Shown here: positions 11,921 through 24,299 of the stretch, in pieces
Layout: every line of letters starts with the position of its first letter
How positions within the stretch are numbered: the stretch's first letter is position 1
Origin: Acanthacorydalis orientalis
Taxonomy: Eukaryota; Arthropoda; Insecta; Megaloptera; Corydalidae
Direction: 5' to 3'
DNA length: 64,000 nucleotides
Assembly: GCA_034766995.1 (NCBI GenBank)
Contig: CM068318.1
Coordinates: 30,186,103-30,250,102, forward strand
Notes under the pieces: generated by a model
What the model was told of the DNA's origin: nothing
Databases searched by the model: none
Seen by the model: the letters and a program-made list of their open reading frames with translations, nothing else
Program-made: the position numbers and the translations under genes

Positions 11921-12930
11921 ACCGTATTTAACTCTCTATTATTAGTTTACGTAAGGTTAAAAATTTATCTTAAACATAAATTAAGAGGAAATTTGGTAAA
12001 TATTAAATTTTTCAGTTAAATTGTTATTCACTCATTTCTTTAAATAAAAAAAATTCTTATAACAATACTTCATTATTTACTTAAAAAATATAATTTTACT
12101 GACATTTACACAAAAGTTATGTTTGAACTAAATGACTATAGTTATTTTGAAATATTTCATTTATTATGTCTATTAATATAATTTACTCATATAAACGGTA
12201 TAGTAGCATTAGATAAAGTTATTTACAAAATATTCCTTTAATGATACATGAGGCAATCAACAAAGTTACATTCAGAGTAACGTATTTGCTGTCATAATAT
12301 AATACATTAATTATATAAATTCGAATTGTGGTTAATATAATTTTCTTATTAAATTTCTGTATTAATAATGATTTCATTAATAGACGCAGCATTTTTTTTT
12401 AATTAAAAAAAATTTTTAGATATTTTTTCAATATATTAAAAAGTAACATATTATAATCAATCGTATTGATTTCTGTTTAATTTTCAAGCTAGATGACTTA
12501 TTCTGCACGAAATCCAAAGTTGTATACAATCAATATTGGAAAATGAACAAGTGACTAGTGACTAGTTAGCAACGAAACTCCACATTTACCTAGCTATGCC
12601 GGCATTATAAAAATACAATCATTACTATTATTAGATGTATGATTCACAAAAACTAAAAGACAAGGAGAACTATAAAACAGAAGAGAAATTATATGTGTTG
12701 ATTTATAACTAACAAAAGTAATTTTACTATAAAGTTAACACTATTTTACATCCTTTAAATAAATTATAATATTCACATTGTAGATATACATTCCAAATTT
12801 GGATAGTTTGCTATTTTATAATTTGTTAAACTTAAAGCATTCAATTTTAGTAAGAAATAATAATTATTTGCTTTGATATGAACACATTTTCATTAAAAAG
12901 TATATAATTATCAAAAATATAAGATCATAC
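11921..12930. other. AT-rich spacer, nothing recognised
   Basis: About 1 kb without gene, RNA gene or element that I can identify. Confidence 0.6.
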
Positions 12931-12931
12931 A

Positions 12932-13229
<298 letters not shown>

Positions 13230-13499
13230 AATTATTATATACGTGTTTGTTTATATATACAATTTGAAACATTACTCGTAATTATAATTTTGTTAACATT
13301 AGTTTCATAATAATTTATACTTTAAACAATTTAATGGGATTATGAAATGGTCTTTCGAGTGAATATTATTTAATTACATAAAATTACTGAAAGTTTTCAA
13401 ATAGCAAATATTTAATTCTATCGGAACAATTTTTCTATGAGTATTTGTTCCAATGTATAAATGATTTCTCTAATTGAAAAAATGTGTCGACGTCCAATA

Positions 13500-14000
13500 T
13501 AAAATGTCATCTTCACTGTGATTCATGTTTGAAAGGAACTTTGACTCGAACTTTTTTATAATTTAATGTGCACGTAACCTTAACGTTCCAAAGAGTAATA
13601 TTCGACCTATACGTTAACGGTGGCGCCGGTGACGTCGCCTGCACGCAACAATATAAATCGTTTGTCGCGTGGAATTCCACAATCGGAGTGACGACGCGAA
13701 GGCGGATGAAACACGCGGTGAACAATCAGCAAAAAGATAATTAAACAGTCGTCGACGTTCAGCACGCTATACCTCTACCAAAACATCTACCATTCTAGCA
13801 ACTGAACAGCGTGCACCACAACTACTACCATCAAATATTCTATTCTCAACTGTTTGTTCTGTTATGCCTCCTTTCTCGTCGTCTCCATCTACTTCTTCGA
13901 CTTGTACTATAACCCCCACACCCTGTTCTCATTTAAGAAAGAGGAAACATCCTCTCACTCTCGAAGAGCATTAATGGCTGTTTGTGTTGCGCGCGTCTTA
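13500..14000. other. GC-elevated island with CRE-like and GGCGCC motifs
   Basis: About 500 bases with dense CG dinucleotides. It holds a CGGTGGCGC motif (13618-13626), the palindrome GGCGCC (13622-13627) and a CRE-like TGACGTCG (13630-13637). Pyrimidine-rich sequence follows to about 13960. Short open frames exist (minus strand 13513-13725; plus strand 13854-14039) but encode nothing I recognise. The best reading is a candidate regulatory element. A first exon or promoter is possible, but I see no coherent TATA/initiator pair. Confidence 0.4.
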
Positions 14001-14039
14001 ATTGTTTCTGCCATGAGGTCTATTTGCTATAAAAATTAA

Positions 14040-14648
<609 letters not shown>

Positions 14649-14649
14649 T

Positions 14650-15480
14650 TTAATAATTCATATATGGATATAAAACAAAAAAAGACAACCTGATTATAAG
14701 TTACTAATTTCTACATACGCTTAATTTTTATATAATATTACAAAATAAAAACTTTAAATTTACTTTTGTAGAGCGTTATATTGTAATGACTAATACTGTA
14801 AAAATATAATAAGAAAAGACAAATATAATGCGAACACATGTACTAAATGTTCATACAAGAACAAAAATGTCTACTTGAAATAAATAGTACGTATTAAAAC
14901 CTCCAACATAATACATGAAATATAAGATAATAAATTCGAAAAAATATAAGCAAATGTTTTTCTGCATTAGTTATAATATCTGAGTATAATAAACACATGA
15001 ATAGTATGTATATTATAAATTTAATAGTGAAAGTTTTAATTCCACAAACTAAAAATTAGACAAGAAACGTATTTATTTTTTAAAAATTTTCAGTGATTAT
15101 CTTCTAGTAACTTTTCATAAATATCACTCAATTACAAAAAAAGACATACTATGACATTTAGAATTCGAATCATACGTGACTGTAAATTTACTAAAAAACT
15201 ATAAAGAGATCAACTTGTATTAAAAAATAAGAATACTTAAATCATTAAATAACTAATAAATTACACTTTTATATTATATGTTAATATATTATCATTATAA
15301 AAAAAACATATAGTCAATAGAAACCATTAAGTTGGAAATATGAAAATATGTAAAAAAAAATTAAAGACCGACCACTAATTATGTGGGATTAGAATATCAG
15401 AAGAGGCATTTGAAATGTATGGAAAAGAGAAACTATTTATTTTCAGAATTTTAAGGAATTAGATAAAGTCTTCGTATAGT
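14650..15480. other. AT-rich spacer
   Basis: No gene or element recognised. Confidence 0.55.
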
Positions 15481-15485
15481 AGTAG

Positions 15486-15489
<4 letters not shown>

Positions 15490-15551
<62 letters not shown>
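15490..15551. repeat. (AT)n microsatellite
   Basis: About 62 bases of pure TA dinucleotide. Confidence 0.95.
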
Positions 15552-15555
<4 letters not shown>

Positions 15556-15689
15556 GAACATAAAGGTGCAATAAATTTTTTGTATTTTATTTTTGTTACT
15601 CTCTCAGATTTAACAATCAGAGGTGAAATGACATTTTTGACTTGGTTCCGACATGTTATGTAGCTCAAACGTTGAGTTATTTCATTTTT

Positions 15690-16130
15690 GCTGTTTATAA
15701 AGATCACTGCGGCGGAATGCATTAAACAAAACGGCAAGTGAATACGAAAAGTGTGAGTAGATTAACTTGAAGTATATCCTCGTCATTATCCGCAGAGCAG
15801 CAACATCCTCAACACCACACCGCGGCACCTCCTCGTCCATGTTCTCGCTTGTCTCTCCTATCATGAGAAAGAATGGAATAAGCGTAATGGGATGACATTT
15901 TCAATGAAGAGGTCTCCGATGGGATTACATTTTAAACATGAGGGGTAGAAACAGCAGCGCATCACTAAATATTTGAACTGGGGTTCGCTCTTAAAACAAA
16001 CCAATGTTTCCCTGTTTCAGCATAAATTCACCGCTATTTCAATTTTCAACGAAAAATGCATAATACAAAATGACTACCTGGCGCTGGAAAATGTATGTAC
16101 GTTGGTAAAGCACAGCATAAAAAATACATA
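15690..16130. other. GC-elevated unique island
   Basis: Includes CACACCGCGGCACC and a short near-repeat (AATGGGATGACATTTT at about 15886 and GATGGGATTACATTTT at about 15917). No convincing coding frame. Candidate conserved non-coding element. Confidence 0.35.
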
Positions 16131-16575
16131 TGTGTTTCGTGAAAATATATAGCTCGTTTTAATGCTTGTTTTGTAAAGTGATGTGATAACATTTAATTGA
16201 GAATATAAAATAACATGTAATTTATAGCTGTACTAAAATTATATTGGAAAATAAACTGAACTATTCATTAATGTGAGTTTTTTTAATCAGTGTCTTGCGA
16301 TATAAAGGAAATAAACCAAACATACACTTGTTATGTTGACATTCGTTTTATTACCTCTACTTTTATATTTTTTCCGTGATTCAATATCTAAATACAAAGT
16401 ACTAAAACTAATAAAAATAATACATTGTATCATAAAAGCACAAATATTACATTACAACTACATTCGGGAAATAGCAAGATTTATAGTAAAATAAATAAGA
16501 TATAGAACAAATAAATACTTTTATTTTAGATATTTTTTAAGTTATTGATTTTATTTTCATTCAAACTACACTAAG
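16131..16575. other. AT-rich spacer
   Basis: No gene or element recognised. Confidence 0.5.
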
Positions 16576-16576
16576 A

Positions 16577-16578
<2 letters not shown>

Positions 16579-16631
<53 letters not shown>
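16579..16631. repeat. (AT)n microsatellite
   Basis: About 52 bases of pure AT. It is followed by TATAAACCAA, the same flank that follows the array at 24239-24291. Confidence 0.95.
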
Positions 16632-16635
<4 letters not shown>

Positions 16636-16757
16636 ACCAAGAAAGAAATCAATCAACAAGTTAGGAGAAGAAAACTGAAAATTTTATTGGAAATCAGTGG
16701 AACAGAGAGGCACTCAATCATAAAAAAATGGAAAATCTTGGAAGGAGCCTTTATCCG

Positions 16758-16759
<2 letters not shown>

Positions 16760-16801
<42 letters not shown>
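16760..16801. repeat. (AT)n microsatellite
   Basis: About 41 bases of pure TA dinucleotide. Confidence 0.95.
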
Positions 16802-16804
<3 letters not shown>

Positions 16805-17077
16805 GATAAATATTTGTATACATACGAGGTTTGATTAAAGACTATTAACAAATGTTTACAATCAAAAAAGGTGTTTTTTTTTAAAAAAAATGCATATTTT
16901 AGATAATTAACTGATATAAAAATAATAGAAAATGTCATGACAGAATATATTATGATGGAAATAGATTCCAATGTTTATAGTGATTGTCTTTAAATTTGAT
17001 ATGTATCTGAATAAAGATGGAATAACAGGAGAACGCTCTATATATGAATTAGTGGAGAATGATTGTATGTTTGATGA

Positions 17078-17612
17078 GATATGAGTGAAATAATTGCGGT
17101 TTTCGTTTTCTGAATTCTAACCTTAACTTTTTTCAAAGAGAGTGTCATTTCATGTATTCATGTTAATATTTTAAAGTGCATTTTTGGTCTGTATTTTGGT
17201 AACATCGAATTTGGTTTTATAATTAATTTTGATTCCAACTGAACTACTGAATTAAATATGGAAAAAAGCAAAGAGAATTTTTTTGTACTAGTTAAAAACG
17301 GGTGGTAAAGCAGGAGAAACTGCTATAAACGATGTATTTGATGTAGGTACTATTAAGGAGCATGTAGATGCAATGGTTGTTCTAAAAATTTCGTGCCTGA
17401 GACGAGAGTCTTGAAAATGAAGAAGTTCACGGCCGTCCTTCTTCAGTTCATAACGACCAACTGAATGCATGAGAATGTATTTATGTGTTAGCTGGCAAAA
17501 ATACGTATATTCTAGTGGTGCTTATTTCGCTTAATAAAGATAATTATATGTTGAGAAAAATTTATGTGAATTTGAAGGTCATAAACCGCAATTAATTTCA
17601 AATCTTAGTTTT
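17078..17612 (+). mobile_element. family A mariner deletion copy 1
   Basis: Terminal motif AATAATTGCGGTTTT at the left and its complement (AAACCGCAATTA) at the right identify a mariner-type element of only about 535 bp. A decayed transposase start (MEKSKENFFVLVKNGW, ATG at 17258) is followed by a stop. Downstream the HTH-region coding sequence can still be traced in shifting frames to CATAACGACCAACTGAA at about 17448. The catalytic region is absent. The 3' part before the right repeat is less like the other family members. Dead and old. Confidence 0.8.
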
Positions 17613-17728
17613 AATATATTAAAATAGCATTTTGTATTTTATTTAAATATGACTATCTCCCTGTCTGTCGGATGAAAGAAACAAAAACACACCTGACAAA
17701 AACGATCCACATACACACACCCACACAC

Positions 17729-17812
<84 letters not shown>

Positions 17813-17835
17813 GTATATATATATATTATATATAT

Positions 17836-17874
<39 letters not shown>

Positions 17875-17896
17875 ATGTAATATATATATATGTATG

Positions 17897-17931
<35 letters not shown>
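17729..17931. repeat. 200-bp complex (AT)n array
   Basis: TA repeat interrupted by TATTATA, TATGTA and TACATA variants, preceded by CA-rich sequence. Long frames on both strands are repeat artefacts. Confidence 0.96.
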
Positions 17932-17934
17932 TTG

Positions 17935-18360
17935 TATAAAAGTGTAATGTTTGTGATATTCATTCATTTATGAAAGTTACTTCTTATTTTTCTATTAATT
18001 AACAATTCATTTTCTACTTCCACATATCAACGAAGGTAATTTAAAAATATCATAAAATGAGAGTATTAATCTATTTTTAAAAACTAAATTTAACAATAAC
18101 GATCATTTTATTTTTTTATTTCGAGGTTCGCACTTAACAATAATACAAATAAATTTTGTTTCGTATATAAACCAACTACTCGTAAAGAATTTGTTATGCT
18201 TAACAAACAACACTAACAAAATTCATTTAACATAAATTAAAGATAAAATTATCACTGCACGAATAATGGTGATAGAACTACATTCATAAGATGTTTTCAA
18301 AACAAAAATTCCTTCTTCTTTTAACAACATATTCAATCCCTTATAACACTAGACATAAAT
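17935..18360. other. AT-rich spacer
   Basis: No gene or element recognised. Confidence 0.5.
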
Positions 18361-18529
18361 ATATGACTGCGTGCGATGGTAAACAGATTAAGTGTGAGTG
18401 AGTGCTCCCTTCAGTTCAGGCCTTAACAACTCCTACAAGATTGATGATAAGGATATTCGCGTAAGAGTTTGTACAAGAATTGTATTAAGCATCTTTTTCA
18501 AAAATGAATGCATACCTGCATGCATATGC

Positions 18530-18530
<1 letters not shown>
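18360..18530. other. small GC-elevated island
   Basis: About 170 bases of more balanced composition directly upstream of an (AT)n array; ends in a CATGCATATGCATATG run. No coding signature. Confidence 0.25.

Positions 18531-18533
<3 letters not shown>

Positions 18534-18598
<65 letters not shown>
18534..18598. repeat. (AT)n microsatellite
   Basis: About 65 bases of pure TA dinucleotide. Confidence 0.95.
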
Positions 18599-18600
<2 letters not shown>

Positions 18601-18604
18601 CTTC

Positions 18605-19760
18605 TATAAACATACTTAATTTTATAAACTTTAAACGGGTATGTGGGTATAAAATACATTAAATCACAAAAAATTTACTTTCTATGTTATACAATGCAAC
18701 TACTGTGAATTTAATAATTTTTGATGATATTTAATAATGTTGAAATGTTAATATTTTTCTTTCTGAACTAATTAAAATGATAATGATTTCAACAGAAAAC
18801 AGTAACCACTCCTAAAAACATTCCCTGTAACTTGTTTTTATTTAAACGTACTCTTTGTAACTTCCTTTTTTAAGCTGATACAAATATTAAGGATAACAAG
18901 TATATTTACAAATTCTTTCAGTTACTTTTGTTCACATTCAACCATAATGATATTTTTTTATTTTCTAATGCAATTTCACGTTCCACTGCTAATAAATTAG
19001 TGTGAGTGCTTTAATAATAATAATTATAATTTTACTTTTTACACCTTTTATTAATTGTACATTTAAAGTAAATCAATATTAATCAACTAATCAAATTTTA
19101 CTTTGAATTATAGTAAAAAATTGTAATTCCTCTTACATGAACTGAAGCTCGTCCTGTTGAAAATTCTTTTATTATAATAGCCAAATCTTAACTATTTTAT
19201 ATTTTTTGTATTTTATAACTAATCTTTTAATATTAATATCTTAAGTTAAATTATTAAAAAATTAAGCTAATGAACTTGAATAAATATAATCTTTGAAAGC
19301 ATAATATAAGAGTAAAATGTTCTATTAATTTTACTTAATTTATTTAATAAACTAAATGAATTTGTATACTAATTTTTAATCATAAAAAATAATAACTAAT
19401 TTAAAAAAAACAGGTAAAATCACTCTTTCATGCTAAATACATTAATAAATCATATCGATATTAAAGTAAAGTTTCACGAACTGAAAAATAAAACTAATTA
19501 TTGTCAATTTAATATAAAACAAAAAAAAATATATCACCGTGTAAAAAGCTTCAATAAATATTATTCTTATAAATAAAATTGTTAATATTTAAAAAAGAAT
19601 TTCTTACATGCAAAACAGAATAACAAATATTGAAAAACGATGACAAATATTATTATCATAAAATCTTTATTTCTTCTAATAAAAAATGTTGTTTCCACGA
19701 ATTTTAAATATCTTAATTGCTAACATGAAAGTGATTTTTTCTTAGACAGAGTATAAATAT
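18605..19760. other. AT-rich spacer, nothing recognised
   Basis: About 1.15 kb with no gene, RNA gene or element visible. Confidence 0.6.
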
Positions 19761-19761
19761 A

Positions 19762-20250
19762 AGGTTGGTAGAAAATAATTGCGGTTTATTACCCTCAAAT
19801 TTATATACATGTCGAGATTTTTTGATTTTCGTAGCGATTATAAGTGGTCTATAACTATTGGTTAACTAACGTTTAGCTCTCGAATTTTTGTGCGTGGTCT
19901 GATTCAATTAATGCTTTTAGTTGGTCGTTATGACCTGAAAAAGGGCAACTGTGACCTTCATTTTCAAAACTCTCGTCCCCGGTACGAAATTTTAGAACCA
20001 TCATTGCACCATACATTCCTTAACAATGCCCAGAGCAAAATCATTCTTAAGTATATGGGCAGTTTCTGCTACTTTACCACCCGTTTTGAATTCATGAAAA
20101 AATAGATCTTATTTTCTTCTTTTCTATATTTAATTCAATAAATAAATTTGAAGCAAAAGGAATAATAAAACCAAAGTCAAATTAACCCAAATACAGACCT
20201 AAAAATGTACTTTAAAATGATATTAACATGTCACGACGAAATTACATTTT
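19762..20250 (-). mobile_element. family A mariner deletion copy 2 (inverted, one end lost)
   Basis: Minus-strand copy. The terminal repeat AGGTTGGTAGAAAATAATTGCGG lies at the left (19762-19783). Reading leftward from about 20250, the complement matches the family's 5' leader (CATGTTAATATCATTTTAAAG...) and then the HTH-coding region (plus-strand TTCATGAATTCAAAACGGG equivalents near 20085). Stops and frameshifts interrupt the frame, and the outer repeat at the right (element 5') end is missing. The junction into the 3' end falls at the same GAAAATCAAAAAA region as copy 3. Confidence 0.75.
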
Positions 20251-21355
20251 TATTAAAAAATTAAGTATTAAAAATCAAAACAGCTAATATTTTCCTACTA
20301 ACCTAATAGATACAAACTTGTTTATAGAAAATCCAGTTAAATGGTTATGTATTGTTCAAACTATATTTCCTAGATTAAAATAATTTTTAATTTTTATTTA
20401 TTTTGCTGTTAATTTATTTTTAAACGTTAAAACTGTTCTGTTTGTCATTGTAGTTTAAAATTAAATAGTTAATTTAACTTGAAATCAATGATACTAATAG
20501 GAAATGTAGATGGTTCTGTATGTCCAAGAATTATTAATTTTTAATTCTTGGTATGCACCAATTTGAAACCATATTTAAATGTAGTAATTCGAACCTTTGG
20601 ACACTCCAAATGTTGAAAAATTAATTTCTATTAATAAAGAATAAGATACTTGATGGAAATAATTGCATCCACACTATAAAAAATTTAAAAAAAATGGTGA
20701 AGTGGTAAAAATTCTTCAACGGTTTCGAATAAAAATTTAATTTAAACGTTAGGTTTTTGACATTTTAAAATATCTAGTTGATTTTTGGAAACGGATAAAA
20801 TAAGTTTCAGGTCACCTAATTTACGGAGAAAATTAAATGAAAAATCTCTGAAAAAGTTGCAAAAGAGGGGGAAATGTAAATTTCTAAAAGATCCCATCTA
20901 CCCAAGATCGTAATTATTTTTAATAATAAGCTTAAAATTATTAATAAAAAAAGATTAAAATAGTAAAGTAAGTAAATTTTTGTATTGATGACTAATGTTG
21001 AATTGTTGAAAATAGTTAAAATTTCATAATTTTCAATTGTATTGTTTAGTTTAATTTTAGTATGAAAATCAAATCTGCCTTTTATAGTCAAGAAAGTTCA
21101 CTTTAATTTCTTGTTCGGAACAACATTATCACTAATTATTTAATTTTTATAATACAGCAACTACAGAAAATACGATTTGCATATAACCTATGACAATCTG
21201 CAAGGGTATGGGAAAGAATATATGTTTTGTGTTTTAGTTACTGAAGTGGATATCAACATTATATCTAAGATATAATTTGCAATTTTTACTATAAGCTAAA
21301 TTGCATGTTAATAGATTTTTTAATTTTTTCTTAAATTTTTTCCGTATTCCATTAT
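20250..21355. other. AT-rich spacer with one hairpin
   Basis: No gene recognised. A perfect 10-bp-arm hairpin (CCAAGAATTA / TAATTCTTGG, 8-nt loop) lies at 20524-20551. Confidence 0.55.
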
Positions 21356-21359
21356 AGTC

Positions 21360-21560
21360 TTATTTAATAATGATTGAACTCGTTAGACGAGAGGATCGTT
21401 TTAAACCACATTTTTTGAAATCTGTTTTTAACTGTTTCTCTGCCGCGGACCTGACTGCCAGATCGCTCTTGTTGAACCGGCCGCCATGCCACGAGTGTGC
21501 AATTCACGTTCCCGTGATATGTGAACAGAGTTTCTTGATGAGCGACTTTACTCACCCGTG
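21360..21560. other. GC-elevated island, open on both strands
   Basis: About 200 bases of balanced composition in AT-rich flanks, with a 63-codon open frame on each strand over nearly the same interval. Neither peptide resembles a family I know. Overlapping frames on both strands in the same codon register often simply reflect low stop-codon density, so I do not call a gene. Candidate conserved element or single exon. Confidence 0.3.
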
Positions 21561-21891
21561 ATAGCGAAAGAGTTAAATAAATGAATACCCAATATTACTT
21601 CTTTAAAACATTAAATCTACTGCAGAAATGACAAAATATTTTATTCGTAATAGAAAAGATCGATTTTTAATTAACAGATTTGTAATTAGTAACTCCTACT
21701 GATTTATTATTATGAATATTTTCAAAAGTTTAACAAGTGATAAATTGATTCTAATTGTAATAATTATTTAGTAATCAAATTTTATTTTTCAGTAACATTT
21801 CAAAGCGTTTTAAATAGAAATACTTGTTCCTATTCCATAAATTAGTCATCAACTATAATTTATCTCTGAATTTAATGCAAATTAAATTTTC

Positions 21892-21894
<3 letters not shown>

Positions 21895-21953
<59 letters not shown>

Positions 21954-21987
21954 GTGTATGTGTGTGTATATATATATATATATATAT
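21895..21987. repeat. (AT)n(TG)n(TA)n microsatellite
   Basis: About 55 bases of TA, a TG-rich patch, then about 20 more bases of TA. Confidence 0.95.
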
Positions 21988-22389
21988 GCGAGTGTTCGTG
22001 AAACAGAGAGAGTATGAATGTGTGTATATGAAATATTCGGTTATAATAAAAATTAGATCATATGAAGTAATTCTTCAAATATGTTGAGAGAAACACGTAT
22101 AAATGAAACACGTACGTATTTTAGTCCATTAACGAAAGATATATGTCATTTCTTACCTCAAATAAAAATGGAGTATGATCTTCACGTGTTCATTTATTAT
22201 AATTAAGTAGTACTAAAATTTATAAGATTGCAAGATAAATGTCTTAATCTCCCATAAAGTTTTATACACTGTAAAAGAGCATTAAATGCCATTGCAATGA
22301 TAGTTTCAAGTTGTAACTGCTAATAAGGAGAACGTATAAAAATAGTATTTTTTAAGGTGATTTACAACATCAGTTAAAGAGATGTAATA

Positions 22390-22700
22390 TAGGCTCATGT
22401 AGCAGTGGAAGGAATAAGCGTAGATACAACAGTGTACGCACGAACTCTGTCACTATGTTCGTCCCGTGCTCGTATATCGTAAATAAAATTGTAGTAGCTC
22501 GTCTCAGAATGCCTGTTTGACACGGCAATAAAATAAACGTGGGCCTCATAACGCGAACACATTTCAGGAATGGTTGTTCTGCGATTACACAAACACTTAC
22601 CTACTCCTTTACCTAACATCCATCTTTCTACCATCCGTATATGTCATTCACTTGCCATCTATTTTTATGCTCTGACGCATTTTTTACACTTTCTATGGCC
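22390..22700. other. GC-elevated unique island
   Basis: About 300 bases with repeated CG dinucleotides (CCCGTGCTCGTATATCG, CATAACGCGAACAC). A 79-codon minus-strand frame spans it without recognisable homology. Candidate conserved non-coding element. Confidence 0.35.
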
Positions 22701-22859
22701 CTTTTCTTAGATCAACGACCTCTTCAAATATCAAGCTAAGTTAAATTTTGTTATTCTCGCCTGGAATTTTTTATACAATGTCATGTTAAATTGAAAAAAG
22801 TCTAACAATAACAGTGAAGTAATTAAATAAAGTGCTTTTTCTCATTTTTACTAAACACA

Positions 22860-22886
22860 CATACACACACATACATACATATATAT

Positions 22887-22965
<79 letters not shown>
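22860..22965. repeat. (CA)n/(AT)n microsatellite
   Basis: ACACACATACATACAT lead-in followed by about 85 bases of AT with TACATG interruptions. Confidence 0.95.
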
Positions 22966-22966
<1 letters not shown>

Positions 22967-23099
22967 GCCATTATATTTTATATTTAAATAAAATAAAGTG
23001 TTTTCTTTTATGTAAATAAACACTTTAATGAAATTCAATAATTTCTGAAATCAAATATCCGATACAAATAACCGTATTCTTTTATAAATTTATATGCAT

Positions 23100-23430
23100 T
23101 TTAAATGAAAACTATAGTACGTTCGGATTCGTGAATATAAAATTCGTTTCGCTGTTGATTTCCGGCAATATCCGGTCATAAAAAATGTGTTATTCGCCAT
23201 TGAGGATGAAAATATTCATAGAAGCGCATCTGTAAAAATTTCATACCAATCGCGAAAAGTTTTTAGTGGAACATGAAATTTTATAAGCGGCAAACAATTC
23301 CCAAATTTGTGCAGAAGGCACCCGCACACGATATTTCCTCTGCCATATCATCCTCGTTCACATCGAACGTTTCAATTGGGATGCACAGGGAGAATACGAA
23401 CCCCTAACTAAACAACTATAGATTTTATAA
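23100..23430. other. GC-elevated unique island
   Basis: About 330 bases, including a near-duplicated TTTCCGGCAATATCCGG. No coding frame of note. Confidence 0.3.
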
Positions 23431-23754
23431 AATTGGTATGGATACAGTCAACTTCTTATGGTTTTTATGTAATTGATTACACAATATAGATTAACATTAT
23501 TTTCTCGGTCTATTTTTTAATTCAATTAATAGTTACTAATTTTACAAAAATATAAAATCAATATACTTATATATAAAATGTTATTTTTTTCAAAAATATA
23601 TAATTAATAAGTTAGTATTATTAATAGTTAAAAAACATATACACATAAAATATATTTTTAATGTGTATGTATACATTTTTTTGCATTACATTTTTATATC
23701 TTGTATTCTACATATAAGATTAATCTTAGATTAATTGGACCGGAACTGTAATTT

Positions 23755-23868
<114 letters not shown>

Positions 23869-23869
23869 C

Positions 23870-24235
23870 ATCCCTAAATTCCGAATTCTGCTTTGATCAA
23901 AGGAAAGAAAATATTTATTGTTATGTAAGGGCCGTGAAATTTAATTATATATCACTAACAATAAATAAGTTTTAATTAAATGGGAGAAATATGAAACTTG
24001 TATTTAAGTTACTTTTTAAAAAAAAGAACAGTTACGCAAGAAGAAATTTGAGTAGACTTGAAATCTTGCAAATTATAAAATGTATATTTTTGTATATTTT
24101 GCTTTTAATTAATATCTAAAAATTGTAGTGTAAAGTACATGGAAATTTATGCTGTTTTAACAAATACTATTGGAGTAAAATGATACTCTCCCTTCCATAA
24201 TTTGAATAATATGAGAGAATTTTTTTAACGTGGAT
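23870..24235. other. AT-rich spacer
   Basis: No gene or element recognised. Confidence 0.5.

Positions 24236-24238
<3 letters not shown>

Positions 24239-24291
<53 letters not shown>
24239..24291. repeat. (AT)n microsatellite
   Basis: About 52 bases of pure AT followed by TATAAACCAA, as at 16632. Confidence 0.95.
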
Positions 24292-24295
<4 letters not shown>

Positions 24296-24299
24296 ACCA

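Noticed and set aside
13854..14039. 61-codon plus-strand frame starting MFCYASFLVV
   Set aside because: Pyrimidine-rich low-complexity sequence, no homology recognised; treated as part of a GC-elevated island.
16820..16870. Mariner-like end ATACGAGGTTTGATTAAAGA
   Set aside because: Resembles a mariner terminal repeat but no transposase sequence or partner end follows; too short to call.
21364..21561. 63-codon frames on both strands over the same interval
   Set aside because: No family features on either strand and no splice or start context; low stop density in a GC-raised patch explains both.
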